Source: a virus. From it: DNA of 37,335 nt. Positions 14,633 to 22,525 of this stretch are shown here, piece after piece (position 1 is the stretch's first letter; every line of letters starts with the position of its first letter). Position numbers and translations under genes: made by a program. The stretch spans positions 1-37,335 of the IMG/VR virus record IMGVR_UViG_3300044712_000200; one strand, given 5' to 3'. The notes below the pieces were generated by a model. The model was not told where the DNA came from. It searched no databases and saw only the letters and a list, made by a program, of their open reading frames with translations.

Positions 14633-15179
14633 CGATTGCCCTCACTTTCAATCCCTCAGATGACAACTTGATCAGTAGATCTTGCTGTTGGAACTCGTTC
14701 TCACACTCGATCACAACTTCGTACTGTTCGCCAAAGTTCTGTTCACGAGTGTTTTCTGGTTCATCGTCTTCGATGTCCATGAGATCACCAAGCAGTTCAT
14801 CAAGATCTTTTGATGAATAACCTGTTCCCTCTAGATCAGGAAGTTCGTGAAGTAGTGACAACAGAGCATCGTTGTCATAACTTGCCACATCGTTTGATCT
14901 GTTATCAGCCAACACAATACGCAGAGCAGAGTCACGATCAACATCGACAAACACGACATCGATCTTTTCCCAGCCAAGCGATTCAGCAGCCGCAAGTGTG
15001 TGATTACCGGCAAGAACCTCGTTCTGTTTGCCAGTGTGTGTTCCCTTATTCACAACGATCGGTTTGAACTGACCGTTCTTTTCAAGAGATTCAGCGATCA
15101 GTGAGACGTTTCCTTTTCGGGCGTTACCCTCAAACTTAGCCAACTCATTGATCTTGATTGATTCAACTTTCAACGACAT
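14625..15179 (-). CDS. ParB-like protein
   Basis: A 184-residue protein with a ParB/Srx-fold domain at ~1-100: KINELAKFEGNARKGNVSLI, then GQFKPIVVNK, VLAGNHTLAAAESLGW (the GxxRxxA-like nucleotide loop, here GNHTLAA) and ADNRSND. ParB proteins bind nucleotide and DNA. The central-specificity helix-turn-helix of true partition ParB is missing and no ParA is encoded, so plasmid-style partition is unlikely. Residues ~147-184 (EQYEVVIECENEFQQQDLLI and on) form a small ferredoxin-like tail seen on other phage ParB-like proteins. Its stop overlaps the ABC-GNAT start by 8 bp, so the two work together. The start follows GAAAGAGGAATC immediately downstream of a strong terminator hairpin. Confidence 0.85.
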   Translation of the reverse strand: MSLKVESIKINELAKFEGNARKGNVSLIAESLEKNGQFKPIVVNKGTHTGKQNEVLAGNHTLAAAESLGWEKIDVVFVDVDRDSALRIVLADNRSNDVASYDNDALLSLLHELPDLEGTGYSSKDLDELLGDLMDIEDDEPENTREQNFGEQYEVVIECENEFQQQDLLIKLSSEGLKVRAIVV

Positions 15180-15193
15180 GATTCCTCTTTCAT

Positions 15194-15236
15194 AAAAAAG
15201 TGAGATGGTCGCCCACTCCCATAGGCGACCATCTCA
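15194..15236 (-). terminator. Strong intrinsic terminator just before the ParB-like gene
   Basis: A perfect 13-bp stem (15224..15236 with 15201..15213) and 10-base loop are followed on the minus strand by a run of six T. This is the best terminator in the window. The T-run ends 14 bases before ATG 15179, so the ParB/ABC-GNAT pair needs read-through, antitermination, or relies on this hairpin as an attenuator. Confidence 0.9.
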
Positions 15237-15361
15237 GCCGAGCATTGACAACCCGGCGTTCCTGAATCGGTAACGAAAGGCGAACCCGATCCAGTAGTTC
15301 TGACAATGTTTGTCTCACAAGAACATGCTAGCAGTTCCAGTGATCACGTTGTCACCGTTAT
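15237..15361 (-). promoter_or_regulatory. Leader between SSB and the ParB-like gene, possible promoter
   Basis: Non-coding stretch. GTGACA and TAGCAT on the minus strand are about 19 bp apart and could form a weak promoter near 15.32 kb, giving a leader of roughly 130 bases that includes the terminator hairpin. A 42-codon GTG ORF runs through the hairpin but lacks a ribosome site. The evidence is modest. Confidence 0.3.
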
Positions 15362-15808
15362 TTAGAACGGAGTGTCATCCGCAGGGATCTCCACAGCCCC
15401 CGGCGGAACCGCCCAAACATCGTTACTGTCAGAGGCAGTTGTGTTGCCCTTTTTGACAGGTGAGGCGATGTGATATTTCAGCGATGCCCCAATATCCTCA
15501 ACATCGAGTTCAATCGAGGTTCGCTTTTCACCCTCTTTAGTCTCGTAACTCTTTTGCTTGAGAGAACCAACAACAACGACACGAGAACCTTTGATCAAAG
15601 ATTCAGCGATGTGTTCGCCCATCTCTCGCCAAGCAGAACAGCGAATGAACAGAGGATCTCCGTCTTTCCACTCGTTCGATTGCTTGTCGTAGATTCGTGG
15701 CGTACTTGCCACAGTGAAGTTAGCGACAGCCAATCCATTCTGAGTCCAGCGCAGTTCTGGGTCAGCGGTCAAGTTTCCGATCATTGTGATCGTGGTTTCA
15801 TTACTCAT
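15362..15808 (-). CDS. ssb: Single-stranded DNA-binding protein
   Basis: A 148-residue SSB. The OB-fold shows [48 protein letters not shown] and [20 protein letters not shown], the typical bacterial-type pattern. The C-terminus ends in ADDTPF, the acidic tip that recruits repair and replication partners. ATG 15808 follows GAAAGGAATC. It lies at the end of the replication block and is followed by a strong terminator. It would coat single strands for the DnaB helicase and for Bet-mediated annealing. Confidence 0.96.
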   Translation of the reverse strand: MSNETTITMIGNLTADPELRWTQNGLAVANFTVASTPRIYDKQSNEWKDGDPLFIRCSAWREMGEHIAESLIKGSRVVVVGSLKQKSYETKEGEKRTSIELDVEDIGASLKYHIASPVKKGNTTASDSNDVWAVPPGAVEIPADDTPF

Positions 15809-15846
15809 TTTGATTCCTTTCTCGAATCTGTTTCACGTTGCTTTTA

Positions 15847-16089
15847 TTACTGTTGAGCCAGTATGCCCTCACGCATGATCTTTCGTGTGCAAGGTTCGAT
15901 GACTCGTTTCTCAAGACCACCCATTGCCAAAACACTGACAGGCAGTCTGTCTTGTGCGTTGGCATAGGTCGTCATGATCTTTTTGGTTGGGCGATCTCCG
16001 AGAGTAGAGACAGTTCCTCTGATCAATGCTTTACGCATCACGATGATCACAGCAGCAATGTCACGAAGACTCTCGACCTTTTTAGGCAT
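15847..16089 (-). CDS. Small basic protein of unknown function
   Basis: An 80-residue basic protein starting MPKKVESLRDIAAVIIVMRK, with a short hydrophobic stretch near residue 15 and two Cys later. The ATG lies 8 bases inside the upstream gene, so translation is probably coupled. It sits between DnaB and SSB in the replication block, which hints at a replication accessory role, but no family is recognised. Confidence 0.65.
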   Translation of the reverse strand: MPKKVESLRDIAAVIIVMRKALIRGTVSTLGDRPTKKIMTTYANAQDRLPVSVLAMGGLEKRVIEPCTRKIMREGILAQQ

Positions 16090-16342
16090 CGAGAATCGCC
16101 TTGATCTGAGATGTCAGAATTGCTGGTTCAACGCCATAAGACGATAACGCAACAACACGATCAGTCTCATTTACAAGAGAACGCAGTTTGCTGATCTTCA
16201 AAGACAACTCTTTCGCAGTGTCTTCGGCGTTCTTGAGTTCCTGTTCCACAACAGGTGGAGTGATATGAACGATCTGTTCCTCAACTACTTCGACAGTTTC
16301 AACTGGTGAAACATTCTCAGTGTTTGCTTTCTTTGTAGCCAT
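16082..16342 (-). CDS. Acidic coiled-coil protein of unknown function
   Basis: An 86-residue acidic protein starting MATKKANTENVSPVETVEVV. A heptad-like helix (VEQELKNAEDTAKELSLKIS) suggests a coiled coil. AAGAGGAAAAA precedes ATG 16342. It follows DnaB by 15 bp and precedes the basic 80-residue protein; the opposite charges of the pair could mean that they interact, which is inference only. Confidence 0.65.
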   Translation of the reverse strand: MATKKANTENVSPVETVEVVEEQIVHITPPVVEQELKNAEDTAKELSLKISKLRSLVNETDRVVALSSYGVEPAILTSQIKAILDA

Positions 16343-16357
16343 TTTTTCCTCTTTTCT

Positions 16358-17656
16358 TTATTGCGACCACGGCGCGGTCGTAACCCTTGCGAATTGCCCT
16401 TCCCAAAGCAACGTCACTTTTCCAGTAGACCCGTGCCTGTTCTTAGCAATAACAACATCAAGTTCATCACTAGGTTGTTCAAACTCATCCATGCCTCGCT
16501 GTAACAGCAACACCACGTCAGCATCTTGTTCAATAGAACCAGACTCACGCAGATCACTCAAAGTTGGCAGTCTACGCGCCCCGTGACGTGCCTCACTTTC
16601 ACGATTCAATTGAGACAATGCGATCACAGGAACGTTCAACTCACGTGACATGATCTTCAATTGTCGTGAGATCTCTGCCACAGTTTCATGACGTGGCTTT
16701 CTGGAGTCAGTTCCCGTGATCAGTTGAAGATAGTCAACAACGACAGCAGACAACTCGCCACGTCTCGACACAGACCGTGCGAACGCCTTGATCTGTGTGA
16801 TCGTGACACCTGATCTGTCATCAATGAACAACGGCATTTTCTGGATACGTGGTCGAAGTTCATCGATCATGCCCCACTCAGATGGTGTCAACACGTTCTT
16901 TGTCAACGAAGACATGTGAATTGATCCCTTGAGAGAAAACATTCTTTTTGTGAGATCAGAACTGTCCATCTCAAGAGATGAAAACGCAACATGACCATGA
17001 CGAGCAAGACCAACAGCCGCCTGTAAACCCATGATCGTCTTTCCCGATCCGGGTCTAGCACCAATGACGTAAAGAGCGCCGGGGCGAAAACCATTGATCA
17101 ACGCGTTGATGTCTCTCCACGGTGACTCAACAAAACGAGGTTGTTCTTTCAGCCGTTTGATAACATCATCAAGATCATCACCAACAGATGAGATCTCAAT
17201 TCGAGCAGACGATGCGGCACGATCAATCTCAGCACGAGCATTTTCGGCTAACTCAAAGGCATCACCCTCATTGTTTGCCTCACTTACGATTCGAGTTCCA
17301 GCCTCAATCAATCGTCTCTTGATCGCACCCTGTTTGACCACATCAGCGTAATAACCGGCGTTTGATGCGGTTGGAACATCAGATGACATCATGTGAAGTT
17401 CGCCAGCACCGCCGATCTTAGCCAACTCATTCATGCGATCAAGTTCAGCACTCACACTGATCGCGTCAGTTGGTTCGTTTCGATTAGCCAACGCACTGAT
17501 TGCTCTGAAAACTGTCTCGTGTCGCCAGTCAGCAAAGTCTTGAGGGTCAAGAATGTCTAAAACATCCCAGACAGCAGACTTCGACAGCATCATTCCGCCG
17601 AGAACAGATCGTTCGTGATCATTCACTAACGTTCCAGCAGGGGCAACGTTGTTCAT
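16358..17656 (-). CDS. dnaB: Replicative DNA helicase, DnaB-like
   Basis: A 432-residue DnaB-type helicase that unwinds the phage fork as a hexamer. The N-terminal domain begins with ERSVLGGMMLSKSAVWDVLD (DnaB-N). The RecA-like motor has IGARPGSGKT (Walker A), AFSSLEMDSSDLTKRMFS, VVVDYLQLITGTDSRK (Walker B), IALSQLNRESEAR and SDLRESGSIEQDADVVLLL, the classic DnaB motif order. I chose ATG 17656, which overlaps the initiator stop as ATGA with GAAAGG upstream, rather than ATG 17686. The gene directly before it is the initiator/loader, so the two act together at the origin. Confidence 0.96.
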   Translation of the reverse strand: MNNVAPAGTLVNDHERSVLGGMMLSKSAVWDVLDILDPQDFADWRHETVFRAISALANRNEPTDAISVSAELDRMNELAKIGGAGELHMMSSDVPTASNAGYYADVVKQGAIKRRLIEAGTRIVSEANNEGDAFELAENARAEIDRAASSARIEISSVGDDLDDVIKRLKEQPRFVESPWRDINALINGFRPGALYVIGARPGSGKTIMGLQAAVGLARHGHVAFSSLEMDSSDLTKRMFSLKGSIHMSSLTKNVLTPSEWGMIDELRPRIQKMPLFIDDRSGVTITQIKAFARSVSRRGELSAVVVDYLQLITGTDSRKPRHETVAEISRQLKIMSRELNVPVIALSQLNRESEARHGARRLPTLSDLRESGSIEQDADVVLLLQRGMDEFEQPSDELDVVIAKNRHGSTGKVTLLWEGQFARVTTAPWSQ

Positions 17657-18486
17657 ATCTTCATGCCTTTCAGGGAGTCGAGCCAACCAGATTCATTCTT
17701 CCGGCGTTCGTATTCATCGACTGTAACACCACGGGCAGACAACCAGTCTTCCATCTGTCTGCGTCGTGTGTCGTTTTCCTCAGACTTAGGCTTTGAGTTG
17801 GCTGATTCATCTTCCCACTTACGATCACGCAACCACCCAGCAGGTAACTTGATGAACTGAGGATCATCGTGACTCACAGTTTCGGCGTATCGTTTCGTGG
17901 CATCAATTAGATCTTTCAACTCAGGCAAAAGTTTACGTTTACGCCAAACTTCCCAAGCCTTGAACGCATCACCTTTTGACTGTTTGCGTGGATAGATCTC
18001 CCACCACTGTAAGAACGCCTCAGAGTAAAGATCTTTCTTGTTCACTTGTTCGACTTCGTTGAACAAAAGTTCTTTATTAGGTTCGGGTTCGGGTTCGGGC
18101 TTGACTGTTGCTTGATTTTTGCTTGGCGTTTGCTTGAGTTTTGCTTGAACAGATGCCTTTCCGCCTAGTGAACCTGCGGCTGATCTTATTCGAGACTTGT
18201 TCTCCAATTGTTCACGAGTTGGCTGATACTTGTTCCAGTTGTGAATCTGAACACTATTCAAGTCATGTTCAATCCACATGCCAACATCAACCAGAATCTC
18301 TCTGATCTCAGCCGTGCAGCACAGTTCCTCAAGAATGGAATTAGGCACAATGCCGTCTTTCATTTCGTGAGCAGACCACACACCAACAGATAACCAAACG
18401 CCTAAAACTTCGGCGCGTTTTGAACGAGGAATTGACATCACTTTGCTTGATGTCAGAAAGCCATCGTCAACTTTGAACCATGCCAT
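17653..18486 (-). CDS. Replication initiator/helicase loader-like protein
   Basis: A 277-residue protein starting MAWFKVDDGFLTSSKVMSIP, an N-terminal winged-helix pattern common in phage replication initiators. A basic linker with PEPEPEP leads to a C-terminal DnaD/DnaC-like region: FLQWWEIYPRKQSKGDAFKA, then LPAGWLRDRKWED near the end. This arrangement typically recognises the phage origin and helps load DnaB, whose gene follows with an ATGA overlap. An origin may lie within this gene, as in some phages, but I see no clear iterons. Confidence 0.82.
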   Translation of the reverse strand: MAWFKVDDGFLTSSKVMSIPRSKRAEVLGVWLSVGVWSAHEMKDGIVPNSILEELCCTAEIREILVDVGMWIEHDLNSVQIHNWNKYQPTREQLENKSRIRSAAGSLGGKASVQAKLKQTPSKNQATVKPEPEPEPNKELLFNEVEQVNKKDLYSEAFLQWWEIYPRKQSKGDAFKAWEVWRKRKLLPELKDLIDATKRYAETVSHDDPQFIKLPAGWLRDRKWEDESANSKPKSEENDTRRRQMEDWLSARGVTVDEYERRKNESGWLDSLKGMKI

Positions 18487-18488
18487 TA

Positions 18489-18887
18489 CTAACTTCCAAT
18501 TATGTCTAGCGAAACGAGAGTTGAAAGAGCGTCACGATCAGAGATCATCAGTCTTCGCCCCTCTCGATCATGTAACACCCAAGCAGCCCCAAGATCGGGA
18601 GCAAACACACGCACAGGCACATTCTCTGGCAGATGCCACGAGTGAACTAGATAACCCAATTCGTATGATCTCTGAACGTGACTGTGTACCCAGCCGTGAC
18701 ATCCTGTAGTTCCAGAGCCACACAACAAGATCAGATTAGCCGTGCTGTGATCACCAAAACGTCTCAGTTGACGGTGGTGACGTGAACCACCATCAATCGA
18801 CTTGCCACATCTCGCACACAAGAACTGTTCTCTCTGATCAACTGAGTCACAAACCTGACGTGTAGGTTCAACCTTAGCCTTAGCCAT
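18489..18887 (-). CDS. HNH endonuclease-like protein
   Basis: A 132-residue protein from ATG 18887, whose start overlaps the previous stop by one base (TGATG); the longer in-frame start at 18956 is unlikely. It has FLCARCGKSIDGGSRHHRQL, then a STANLILLCGSGTTGCHGWV segment: a zinc-binding Cys set around an HH and Asn-His arrangement typical of HNH nucleases. Such proteins often lie next to phage recombination genes, as here, and may act in recombination or genome processing. The second half (VFAPDLGAAWVLHDREGRRL) is of unknown role. Confidence 0.8.
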   Translation of the reverse strand: MAKAKVEPTRQVCDSVDQREQFLCARCGKSIDGGSRHHRQLRRFGDHSTANLILLCGSGTTGCHGWVHSHVQRSYELGYLVHSWHLPENVPVRVFAPDLGAAWVLHDREGRRLMISDRDALSTLVSLDIIGS

Positions 18888-19255
18888 CACGATCCGATTC
18901 CCATGTGACCTGATGCTGAGAACATCTGACTGATCGTCTTGTTGATCGTCTGCCACGCAGACAATTCAGACTCAAGTGCTTTCATCTGTCGTTCAGCGTA
19001 CTTGAACGCAACTTCGGCATCATCACGAGTCTTTCGTTCTGTCTCTGTGGCGATCTCAGCCGCAAACTTCTTTTCATGAGCCGCACCTGCGTGTCTCATA
19101 TACGCCTTAGCAAACGCCAGATCATAAAGACGTTCCGCCTCACGATACGTTCCAAGACGATCAGAAACAACTCTCACCCCCTTAGAGATGTTGTTGCTTG
19201 TTTGTCTGATCAAAGATTCAATCTCAACAGGGTTGATCGGTTCGAGATTAGTCAT
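18887..19255 (-). CDS. Helical recombination-module protein, function unknown
   Basis: A protein of about 122 residues starting MTNLEPINPVEIESLIRQTS and almost wholly helical (REAERLYDLAFAKAYMRHAG, then KYAERQMKALESELSAWQTI). GAGG lies six bases before ATG 19255, which I prefer to the TTG at 19261. It overlaps the Bet stop by 8 bp and the HNH start by 1 bp. Similar helical proteins accompany RecT/Bet in many actinophages, so a recombination accessory role is likely though unproven. Confidence 0.75.
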   Translation of the reverse strand: MTNLEPINPVEIESLIRQTSNNISKGVRVVSDRLGTYREAERLYDLAFAKAYMRHAGAAHEKKFAAEIATETERKTRDDAEVAFKYAERQMKALESELSAWQTINKTISQMFSASGHMGIGS

Positions 19256-20165
19256 TTTCAACCTCGATCAATTCAGCCTCGACCGTCTCATCTGGAACGA
19301 GAGGTGTTTCCTCAATCTTTCGAAGTGCAGATCCAACATCTTTCATGTAGTCACGAAGACTGATCTGTTCACCGTTTGATTCAGTCATCAGATCAAGTTC
19401 ACCAAGATCACGGCACTCTTGATAGACAGCAAGAACAGCATCAGCAGACAAAAGTTCATCAACGATCGCACGCCAGTCTTTCGATGGTTCTTTCGGCGTG
19501 CTTGCGATAGGTGTAGCAGTAGCCTCAGACGTGCCAGATTCGATCGTGGCTTGAGACATTTCATCAGACGTGTAAAGACCTGACAGATCTTGAGGGAACG
19601 CCTTACGCAGAGCCAGAGCCTCAGCACACTTTCCCAACATCAACGCGCCCATCTTCGACCACATCGAAGTAACGTTGCCGTTGTAATCAGTCTGAGCATA
19701 AGCATCCCAGTTTGCTACAGCACGAATTGGCTGATCGAAACCCTTACGATACACAGAGGCACGTGCGGCAAGTGGGTGATCATCCTTGCTAACAGGGATA
19801 AACACATCAACCCATTCACGTTCCGAAGTGAACCACTCGATGTCACCCTGACCGGCATATTCACCAGACTGTTCAGCGATCACACGAAAACCGTCGATGC
19901 TTACCTGAGTAGTCCACTGAATTGATCCCTTTGACTTGCGAGGGATGCAGTAGATCTGTCGTGACAGTGGGTCAAGACCAGTTCTCCGGCATTGATACAG
20001 AAACGCCTCAACAACAGATCGAGGTGCGTGTTCTCGTTGATTGCTCTGCTTGTCTACAAAGACCAGACCAGATGCCTCAACGATTGCCTTTTCAGACTCA
20101 TTCCATGAGTTGATGTCACCGTTAGTTGGTAGCGTGGTGACGGCTTTTGAGAGTGTGTTTTCCAT
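19248..20165 (-). CDS. bet: Bet/RecT-type single-strand annealing protein
   Basis: A 305-residue annealase of the lambda Bet (Red-beta) type. Diagnostic segments are EAFLYQCRRTGLDPLSRQIY, a YCIPRKSKGSIQWTTQVSID region, RVIAEQSGEYAGQG, and KMGALMLGKCAEALALRKAF followed by FPQDLSGLYTSDEM. The acidic C-terminus (EAELIEVEND) may interact with partners. It pairs complementary single strands and works with the YqaJ-like exonuclease directly upstream. ATG 20165 has GAAAGGGAAAGACA upstream. The pairing supports recombination-dependent replication or repair. Confidence 0.95.
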   Translation of the reverse strand: MENTLSKAVTTLPTNGDINSWNESEKAIVEASGLVFVDKQSNQREHAPRSVVEAFLYQCRRTGLDPLSRQIYCIPRKSKGSIQWTTQVSIDGFRVIAEQSGEYAGQGDIEWFTSEREWVDVFIPVSKDDHPLAARASVYRKGFDQPIRAVANWDAYAQTDYNGNVTSMWSKMGALMLGKCAEALALRKAFPQDLSGLYTSDEMSQATIESGTSEATATPIASTPKEPSKDWRAIVDELLSADAVLAVYQECRDLGELDLMTESNGEQISLRDYMKDVGSALRKIEETPLVPDETVEAELIEVEND

Positions 20166-20180
20166 TGTCTTTCCCTTTCG

Positions 20181-21116
20181 TTACTTTTTGAGAGCGTTCA
20201 CAGTGAGTGTGCGCTTTTCTTGTGTTTCTTTGGTTGTGTATTCAGCCAACTTTGTTTCATATTGTGAAACAATAACGGATTCCTTTTCGCGGAACGAGTC
20301 CATGTCAACAACATCGATCTCTTTCACACTGGTGTTCCAACTGATCTTTGCCGTTGGTGTTTGATCACTAAAGTCTTCACGATCATTCACGATCTCTTGA
20401 ATACGTTTCCACACGAGTTCCTTGCTAGCCTTTGCCTCAGCCTCAGCCACACGCAACTCCAACAGACGATCAGCCAACACAGACAGTTCATCATCAACAG
20501 GAAGTTCTGTCTCAGTGATCTCATTCACAAACTCAAGAAAAGAATCAGCGATCTCGATCAACTGTTCAATTCGTTGATCATCACGTTCAATCCAAAAGTG
20601 TTGAGGTTCAAACGGTGTTGGCATCGGGTTCCACACGTTGTCGTGCTGTTCGAAAACAAACAATGTGCGCCCAGCGTTCATCACGTGCATCTGCCATTGA
20701 ATCTGGTCATAATAATTCGTCTTATCAAACTCAGCCGTGCCGGGAGTCAGATCTTTCATTGAAGTCTTGATCTCAGCAATAGTGCGATCAGTCTCAAACG
20801 TGGCACTGATCCCATCAGGCGTGGCAATGTGACGTTCATTCATGCCATTAGCAAACGCGTTCGTGTTCGACACGATGTCAAACTTTCGTTCAATCCATTC
20901 AGCAATAACAGGTTCACGAGCAATGCCCCACTCAATGAACTTATTACCTGACAGATCAACAAACTCACCAGAGATCTTTTGATCACGGAGAGTCTTACGA
21001 TCAGAGACACGACCGTTAGCCAACTTAGCGACCTCAGTCGCCGTGACACCCTTACGCCTAGCCTCTAACCAAGCCGCACGATCTTCACTCGATGCGAGCA
21101 TTACAGGTTCAATCAT
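20181..21116 (-). CDS. YqaJ-like recombinase exonuclease
   Basis: A 311-residue exonuclease of the YqaJ/lambda Exo fold. The N-terminus has AAWLEARRKGVTATEVAKLA, then a conserved IEWGIAREPVIAEWIE, the metal-site ATPDGIS and AEIKTS (the D..ExK pair), and YYDQIQWQMHVMNAGRTLFV. It digests one strand of linear DNA to give single strands for the Bet protein. The C-terminal ~80 residues are charged and helical. The ATG overlaps the RuvC-like stop (ATGA). Confidence 0.93.
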   Translation of the reverse strand: MIEPVMLASSEDRAAWLEARRKGVTATEVAKLANGRVSDRKTLRDQKISGEFVDLSGNKFIEWGIAREPVIAEWIERKFDIVSNTNAFANGMNERHIATPDGISATFETDRTIAEIKTSMKDLTPGTAEFDKTNYYDQIQWQMHVMNAGRTLFVFEQHDNVWNPMPTPFEPQHFWIERDDQRIEQLIEIADSFLEFVNEITETELPVDDELSVLADRLLELRVAEAEAKASKELVWKRIQEIVNDREDFSDQTPTAKISWNTSVKEIDVVDMDSFREKESVIVSQYETKLAEYTTKETQEKRTLTVNALKK

Positions 21117-21703
21117 GATGTTGCCTTTCTGTTGTGCCAGAAAACGCTTTTCATTGCGTCAATCTGGGCTTGTGGGAGATCTCTTTCAATCGGATGATCT
21201 AGTGATCTCAGCCCCATGCTTGCCAGCACAAAAGCATCAATCAGGTTGTCATTCGTAAAGTTGAGTCTATGTCTTTTGACAGTAGCCTCGACCACTGACA
21301 TTTTGTCTGCGTTTCCCTTTCCAGTCGCATATAAAGCACGAACACGAGGGGCAATCTCAGCGATCTCACAGTGTTGAACGAGTTGAGTCATGATCATCCA
21401 ATAAAGACCAGATCGTTCATGAGTGAAACCGCCAATCGATGCGAAAGACGGAGCCTCAACAACGGCAAGATCAATCACTGGGGGCAGTACCCCAAGAATT
21501 GAATCAGTCAACATCATCAAACGTTCAGCACGATCAGTGACGGGATAAAACGCCTTAGACTTACGCCCATTAGTCACAGAATCGACTGTGACACGTTTTC
21601 CCGGCTTTGATGAGTGAAGACTTTCATTGATCGTGAACGGGTCTGTGTCAATCACCACAACGCCAGCATTAGTCAAAGACAGATCAAGACCAACCACGAT
21701 CAT
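21113..21703 (-). CDS. RuvC-like Holliday junction resolvase
   Basis: A 196-residue protein with the RNase H-fold RuvC pattern: VVGLDLSLTNAGVVVID (Asp7), LAVVEAPSF (Glu), and NDNLIDAFVLASMGL (Asp) at the C-terminus, giving the acidic metal ligands. It would resolve branched intermediates produced by the Bet and YqaJ-like proteins and clear them for packaging. Starts and stops overlap both neighbours as ATGA. Confidence 0.9.
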   Translation of the reverse strand: MIVVGLDLSLTNAGVVVIDTDPFTINESLHSSKPGKRVTVDSVTNGRKSKAFYPVTDRAERLMMLTDSILGVLPPVIDLAVVEAPSFASIGGFTHERSGLYWMIMTQLVQHCEIAEIAPRVRALYATGKGNADKMSVVEATVKRHRLNFTNDNLIDAFVLASMGLRSLDHPIERDLPQAQIDAMKSVFWHNRKATS

Positions 21704-22083
21704 CGAACAAGCCTCAAACGTTCAGTCGCCTCACCATACTCAGACGTGATCTGATCCCAAACACGATCAAACAATTGACGATCATCTTCGATGTAGGCAT
21801 ATACACGGCGAAGTTCACCAGCGATCAACGCCAAACGCTTGAGAGGTGGCTTGCCGTACTGTTTCGTGAACTCATCACGAAGACGATCACTGAAACGCCC
21901 CACCCAGACGGCAAGAGAATATCCCTCAAAGCCAACGCCCTGAACATACTCAGTCACATCAAGAGGTTTCAAAGACGAACGATCAAGAATCGCAGAGGCA
22001 CGTTCAGCAACTTCCCACGCAGGGAGCAGATCACTAGCCTCACGAAGTTCAGAGAGCAGTTCTTTAGCAGTGTTGTTATTCAT
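21700..22083 (-). CDS. Helical protein of unknown function
   Basis: A 127-residue helical protein starting MNNNTAKELLSELREASDLL. AAGGAAGAATCTA precedes ATG 22083, so this start is preferred to the upstream in-frame one at 22164. It includes a GYSLAVWVGRFSDRLRDEFT segment and a basic region GKPPLKRLALIAGELRR. It is the first gene before the recombination block and is coupled to RuvC by ATGA. Possible DNA-associated early protein; no family recognised. Confidence 0.72.
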   Translation of the reverse strand: MNNNTAKELLSELREASDLLPAWEVAERASAILDRSSLKPLDVTEYVQGVGFEGYSLAVWVGRFSDRLRDEFTKQYGKPPLKRLALIAGELRRVYAYIEDDRQLFDRVWDQITSEYGEATERLRLVR

Positions 22084-22249
22084 TAGATTCTTCCTTGAGT
22101 TCGACAGCAATGATCTGTTCAATGTTGATGCCGGTTGTGAGTACGTCACAGATGGCTGATCCAATAGTCCAAGAATTGATCAAAGTCTTTTCGATCTTGC
22201 CTTTGTTCCAAAGACTTTGATCGATGTAAGTGATGAGATAGCCGTTCAT
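22076..22249 (-). CDS. 57-residue protein of unknown function
   Basis: A small protein starting MNGYLITYIDQSLWNKGKIE. AGAAAGGAACATCTC precedes ATG 22249; a longer reading upstream overlaps a better microprotein ORF and is rejected. The layout of strands with a LINSWTIGSAICDV segment and an acidic end resembles the short DUF-type proteins of early phage regions. It overlaps the next gene by 8 bp. Confidence 0.65.
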   Translation of the reverse strand: MNGYLITYIDQSLWNKGKIEKTLINSWTIGSAICDVLTTGINIEQIIAVELKEESNE

Positions 22250-22262
22250 GAGATGTTCCTTT

Positions 22263-22388
22263 CTAGAACTGAAGTGACCAAACAAGAATGATGAACAGTT
22301 GAAGTGCGAACACAGAGGCGACAACAACGCCAGCCCAAAACACGGCGCGAACAACTGAACGAGTGAGGTAATAAGCGCGTGATCGCAT
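22263..22388 (-). CDS. 41-residue single-pass membrane microprotein
   Basis: A short ORF beginning MRSRAYYLTRSVVRAVFWAG, followed by VVVASVFALQLFIILVWSLQF. A basic N-terminus precedes a ~25-residue hydrophobic helix reaching the C-terminus, giving a likely N-in orientation. The ATG overlaps the previous stop by one base (TGATG). It is the second gene after the early regulatory gap, so expression should be early. Function unknown. Confidence 0.65.
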   Translation of the reverse strand: MRSRAYYLTRSVVRAVFWAGVVVASVFALQLFIILVWSLQF

Positions 22389-22525
22389 CAGATCTTCACC
22401 TCACACAGACCGAAAGACTCAGGCATTTTGAGCATGAGTTCATAGTCTGATCGTGAACAAGTCGCTAGGTAATCTTCAAACGCCTCACGAGCCTCGTAGT
22501 TCTGTTGAGAGTGTGTCTTTATCAT
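22388..22525 (-). CDS. 45-residue protein, first gene after the early gap
   Basis: A short ORF beginning MIKTHSQQNYEAREAFEDYL, followed by ATCSRSDYELMLKMPESFGL and CEVKI. GAAACGAAAGAAACG precedes ATG 22525. Charged, soluble and probably helical. It is the first gene downstream of the largest regulatory gap and so probably the first early gene expressed; such proteins often disturb host functions, but nothing specific can be claimed. Confidence 0.65.
   Translation of the reverse strand: MIKTHSQQNYEAREAFEDYLATCSRSDYELMLKMPESFGLCEVKI

Noticed and set aside
14625-15179. ParB as a plasmid-like partition protein
   Set aside because: No ParA or clear parS array was seen, the usual central HTH is missing, and the gene is tied to the ABC-GNAT gene.
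15183-15308. 42-codon GTG ORF running through the terminator before the ParB-like gene
   Set aside because: It has no ribosome site and half of it encodes the perfect hairpin and T-run, which explain the sequence better.
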